From contig JAILOS010000053.1 of the NCBI GenBank assembly GCA_024690695.1, forward strand, positions 1 through 7,866: 7,866 bases of DNA, given 5' to 3'. The DNA is from Oscillospiraceae bacterium. Its GTDB lineage: Bacteria; Bacillota_A; Clostridia; Oscillospirales; Oscillospiraceae. The notes under the pieces were generated by a model. That model worked only from the letters and a program-made list of their open reading frames with translations. It was not told where the DNA came from and ran no database searches. Positions within the stretch are counted from its first letter, which is position 1; every line of letters begins with the position of its first letter. A program made the translations under genes and the position numbers. Of the stretch, positions 6,104-7,866 are shown in pieces.

Positions 6104-6136
6104 GCGGAACGCCCCTGCGCGTTCCGCCGGGGGGCG
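6104..6136 (+). promoter_or_regulatory. Perfect hairpin between glf and the polymerase gene, next to the ribosome site
   Basis: GCGGAACGC (6104-6112) and GCGTTCCGC (6119-6127) form a perfect 9-base stem with a 6-base loop, beginning directly after the glf stop codon. The G-run serving as ribosome site (GGGGGG, 6129-6134) lies two bases beyond the stem. CGCCCC (6110-6115) can instead pair with GGGGCG (6131-6136), which would cover that G-run. The two pairings exclude each other. No T-run follows, so it is not an ordinary terminator. It may tune expression of the polymerase relative to glf or protect the mRNA; this is inference from base pairing only. Confidence 0.4.
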
Positions 6137-6139
6137 CGC

Positions 6140-7866
6140 ATGGACGACATCCGCATTTACGTCGCCTGCCACAGGGAAAGCCTCACGCCGCGCTGCCCGC
6201 TCTTCCGGCCGATCCAGGCCGGGGCGGGGGTGAACGGGAGGCTCCCGGGTCTGCTGCACGACGACGAGGGAGACAACATCTCCGAAAAAAATCCGCGCTG
6301 GTGCGAGCTGACGGCCCTGTATTGGGTCTGGAAGCACGAGGACGCCGACGTGATCGGCTTTTGCCACTACCGGCGCTATTTTGACTTCTCCGAAAACCCG
6401 CCGGAGCCGGACGCCTACGGGACGCAGCGCTGCGAGGCGCTGACGGCCGCGGCGGAGGAACGGCTCGGGATGGACGAGGCTTCGATCCGCCGGGCGATCG
6501 CGGGAAAAAGCCTGCTCGTCGCCAATCCCACGCCGCTGCGCACGCTCGGCGCCGCCGACCTCTTCGAGCAGTACGCCGCCGCGCCGGAGCTGCGGCGGGA
6601 GGATCTGCTGTGCGCGATCGGGGTGCTGGAGGAGAAATACCCGGAATACCGCGAGGCCGCCGCGCGCTATCTGCACGGCGACCGCTTTTATCCCTGCAAC
6701 CTGTTCGTCATGGAAAAGAGCCTGTTTCGCGTCTACTGCGCCTGGCTCTTCGACGTTTTGGAGGAGACCGAGCGGCGGCTGGACTGGACGGACCGTTCGG
6801 TGGAGAGCCTGCGCACGATGGGGCATATCGCCGAGCGGCTGCTGGGCGTTTTTTATACGCGGCAGCAGCAGCTCGGCCGCGCCGTCGGCGTGCTGCCCTG
6901 GAGCCTGATGCGCTGCACCGAGCCGTTCGTGCCGCCGGAGCCGGCCTTCCCCGGCGAGGGCGTGCCGATCGTGCTGTGCTTCAACGCCTATTTCGCGCCC
7001 TACGCGGCGGCGGCGCTGCGCTCGCTGGCCGCGCACTTCTCCCCGGAGCGGCGCTACGACCTGCTCGTGCTGCACACCGACATCGGCCCGGTCGACCGGA
7101 AGCTGATGGCCCTGTCGCTGGGAGAGCGCGAGAACATCTCGCTGCGCTTCGTCAATCTTCTGCCTCTGGTCGCCGATCTGTGCTGGAAGGCCCACGGGCA
7201 CATCACCGTCGAGACCTATTTCCGCCTGCAGATCCCCTGGCTGCTGAAAAGCTACGACAAGGCCCTGTACCTCGACTGCGATCTGCTGGCGCTGCGCGAC
7301 GTCGCCGAGCTGTACGACACGCCGCTCGACGGTCTGCTGCTGGCAGCCGCCGCGGACCCCGATCACGCCGGGCAGTACGGCGGGGTGCTGCCCGCGCAGA
7401 AGGCCTATACCGACGGGGTGCTGCAGCTCGAAAAGCCCTACGACTATTTTCAGGCGGGCGTGCTGCTGCTGAACCTCGCCGAGTTTCGCCGCAGCTTCGG
7501 CGAAAACGAGCTGACGGAGCTGGCCCAGGCGCGCGAGTATATGTATATGGACCAGGACCTGCTCAACGCCTGCTGTCAGGGCCGGGTGAAGCTGATCTCG
7601 CAGCGCTGGAACCTGCTGATGGACTTCGGCGGCATCCGGATGAACGAGGTGATCCGCCGCGGCGCGCCGAAGCGGATCTACGACGAGTACCGACAGGCCC
7701 GCCGCGACCCCTGGATCGTCCACTACGCCGGCTGCGACAAGCCCTGGGACGAGCCCGGATGCGACTACGGCGCGCTGTTCTGGGCCTATGCGCGCGAGAC
7801 GCCCTACTACGAGCTGATGCTGCGCCGCATGGCCTGCCGCGCGGAGCCGCCGCCGAAGCCGCTGCT
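6140..7866 (+). CDS. WbbM-like bifunctional galactan polymerase: DUF4422 (GT111) fused to GT8 (3' end cut by window)
   Basis: The frame is open from ATG 6140 to the edge (575 codons, no stop), so the C-terminus is missing. Residues 1-260 are a DUF4422 domain: MDDIRIYVACH, GDNISEKN (44-51), CELTALYWVWK (55-65), GFCHYRRYF (73-81), NLFVMEKSLF (187-196) and AERLLGVF (231-238). Residues about 275-535 are a GT8 domain: VPIVLCFNAYFAPY start, ALYLDCDLL with DxD at 379-381, FQAGVLLLNL (437-446), DQDLLN (471-476), RWNLL (489-493) and the C-terminal HYAG (528-531). This is the architecture of Klebsiella WbbM, where DUF4422 adds Galf and GT8 adds Galp to make galactan I. A cytoplasmic, membrane-associated polymerase using UDP-Galf from the neighbouring glf and UDP-Galp is the likely role. 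Only 36 bases separate it from glf, and ATG 6140 is the only ATG between the upstream stop and the conserved start. Sugar specificity is inferred from architecture and context. Confidence 0.88.
   Translation, partial: MDDIRIYVACHRESLTPRCPLFRPIQAGAGVNGRLPGLLHDDEGDNISEKNPRWCELTALYWVWKHEDADVIGFCHYRRYFDFSENPPEPDAYGTQRCEALTAAAEERLGMDEASIRRAIAGKSLLVANPTPLRTLGAADLFEQYAAAPELRREDLLCAIGVLEEKYPEYREAAARYLHGDRFYPCNLFVMEKSLFRVYCAWLFDVLEETERRLDWTDRSVESLRTMGHIAERLLGVFYTRQQQLGRAVGVLPWSLMRCTEPFVPPEPAFPGEGVPIVLCFNAYFAPYAAAALRSLAAHFSPERRYDLLVLHTDIGPVDRKLMALSLGERENISLRFVNLLPLVADLCWKAHGHITVETYFRLQIPWLLKSYDKALYLDCDLLALRDVAELYDTPLDGLLLAAAADPDHAGQYGGVLPAQKAYTDGVLQLEKPYDYFQAGVLLLNLAEFRRSFGENELTELAQAREYMYMDQDLLNACCQGRVKLISQRWNLLMDFGGIRMNEVIRRGAPKRIYDEYRQARRDPWIVHYAGCDKPWDEPGCDYGALFWAYARETPYYELMLRRMACRAEPPPKPL

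Noticed and set aside
4940..7723. 927-codon open frame on the minus strand
   Set aside because: It runs antisense through glf and the polymerase gene, both of which have clear family motifs, ribosome sites and operon spacing. Its translation is low-complexity (rich in R, V, L, Q, A, H) with no recognisable domain. Long antisense frames are expected where third codon positions are nearly all G or C.
1..7866. CRISPR array, tRNA, rRNA, insertion sequence or defence system
   Set aside because: No regularly spaced direct repeats, no tRNA/rRNA-like segments and no transposase, nuclease or other defence-type domains were seen in either strand.

Overview
This window looks like part of a GC-rich chromosome of a Firmicutes (Bacillota, Clostridia-like) bacterium. 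The evidence for that is indirect: strong purine-rich Shine-Dalgarno sites (AGGAGG type) before most genes, sharp AT-rich sigma70/sigmaA-type promoters in an otherwise GC-rich sequence, and protein sequences that read like gut Clostridia. The exact taxon cannot be fixed from the window, and a diderm Firmicute is not excluded.

Layout. Bases 1-228 hold no gene but a chain of palindromes (probably a dispersed repeat) and a hairpin that may terminate the leftward genes. Bases 229-2271 carry three leftward genes. Read in their own direction they are a LOG-family nucleoside-monophosphate phosphoribohydrolase (2271-1690), then after 119 bases with its own probable promoter a small COG2426/Sm_multidrug_ex membrane protein (1570-1091), then 13 bases on a stand-alone DUF4422 (GT111-type) glycosyltransferase (1077-229). 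Bases 2272-2400 are an AT-rich divergent promoter region. From 2401 to the right edge runs a tight rightward operon: ABC-2 export permease (Wzm-like), export ATPase (Wzt-like), GT2 glycosyltransferase, UDP-galactopyranose mutase (glf), and a large DUF4422-GT8 fusion cut by the window end.

How the genes work together. Glf makes UDP-galactofuranose. The last gene has the same two-domain order as WbbM, the Klebsiella pneumoniae O2a galactan polymerase: an N-terminal DUF4422 domain (galactofuranosyltransferase, CAZy GT111) and a C-terminal GT8 domain (galactopyranosyltransferase). With an adjacent Wzm/Wzt-type exporter whose ATPase lacks the C-terminal glycan-binding domain, the gene content resembles the Klebsiella galactan I locus (wzm-wzt-wbbM-glf-wbbN-wbbO). 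The best reading is a locus that builds a Galf/Galp-containing polysaccharide on a lipid carrier in the cytoplasm and exports it by the ABC route. The GT2 enzyme is a candidate for priming or linking. The divergent stand-alone DUF4422 protein may add a further Galf, or a related sugar, to the same or another glycan. The polymer structure is inference; the domain content is read from the sequence.
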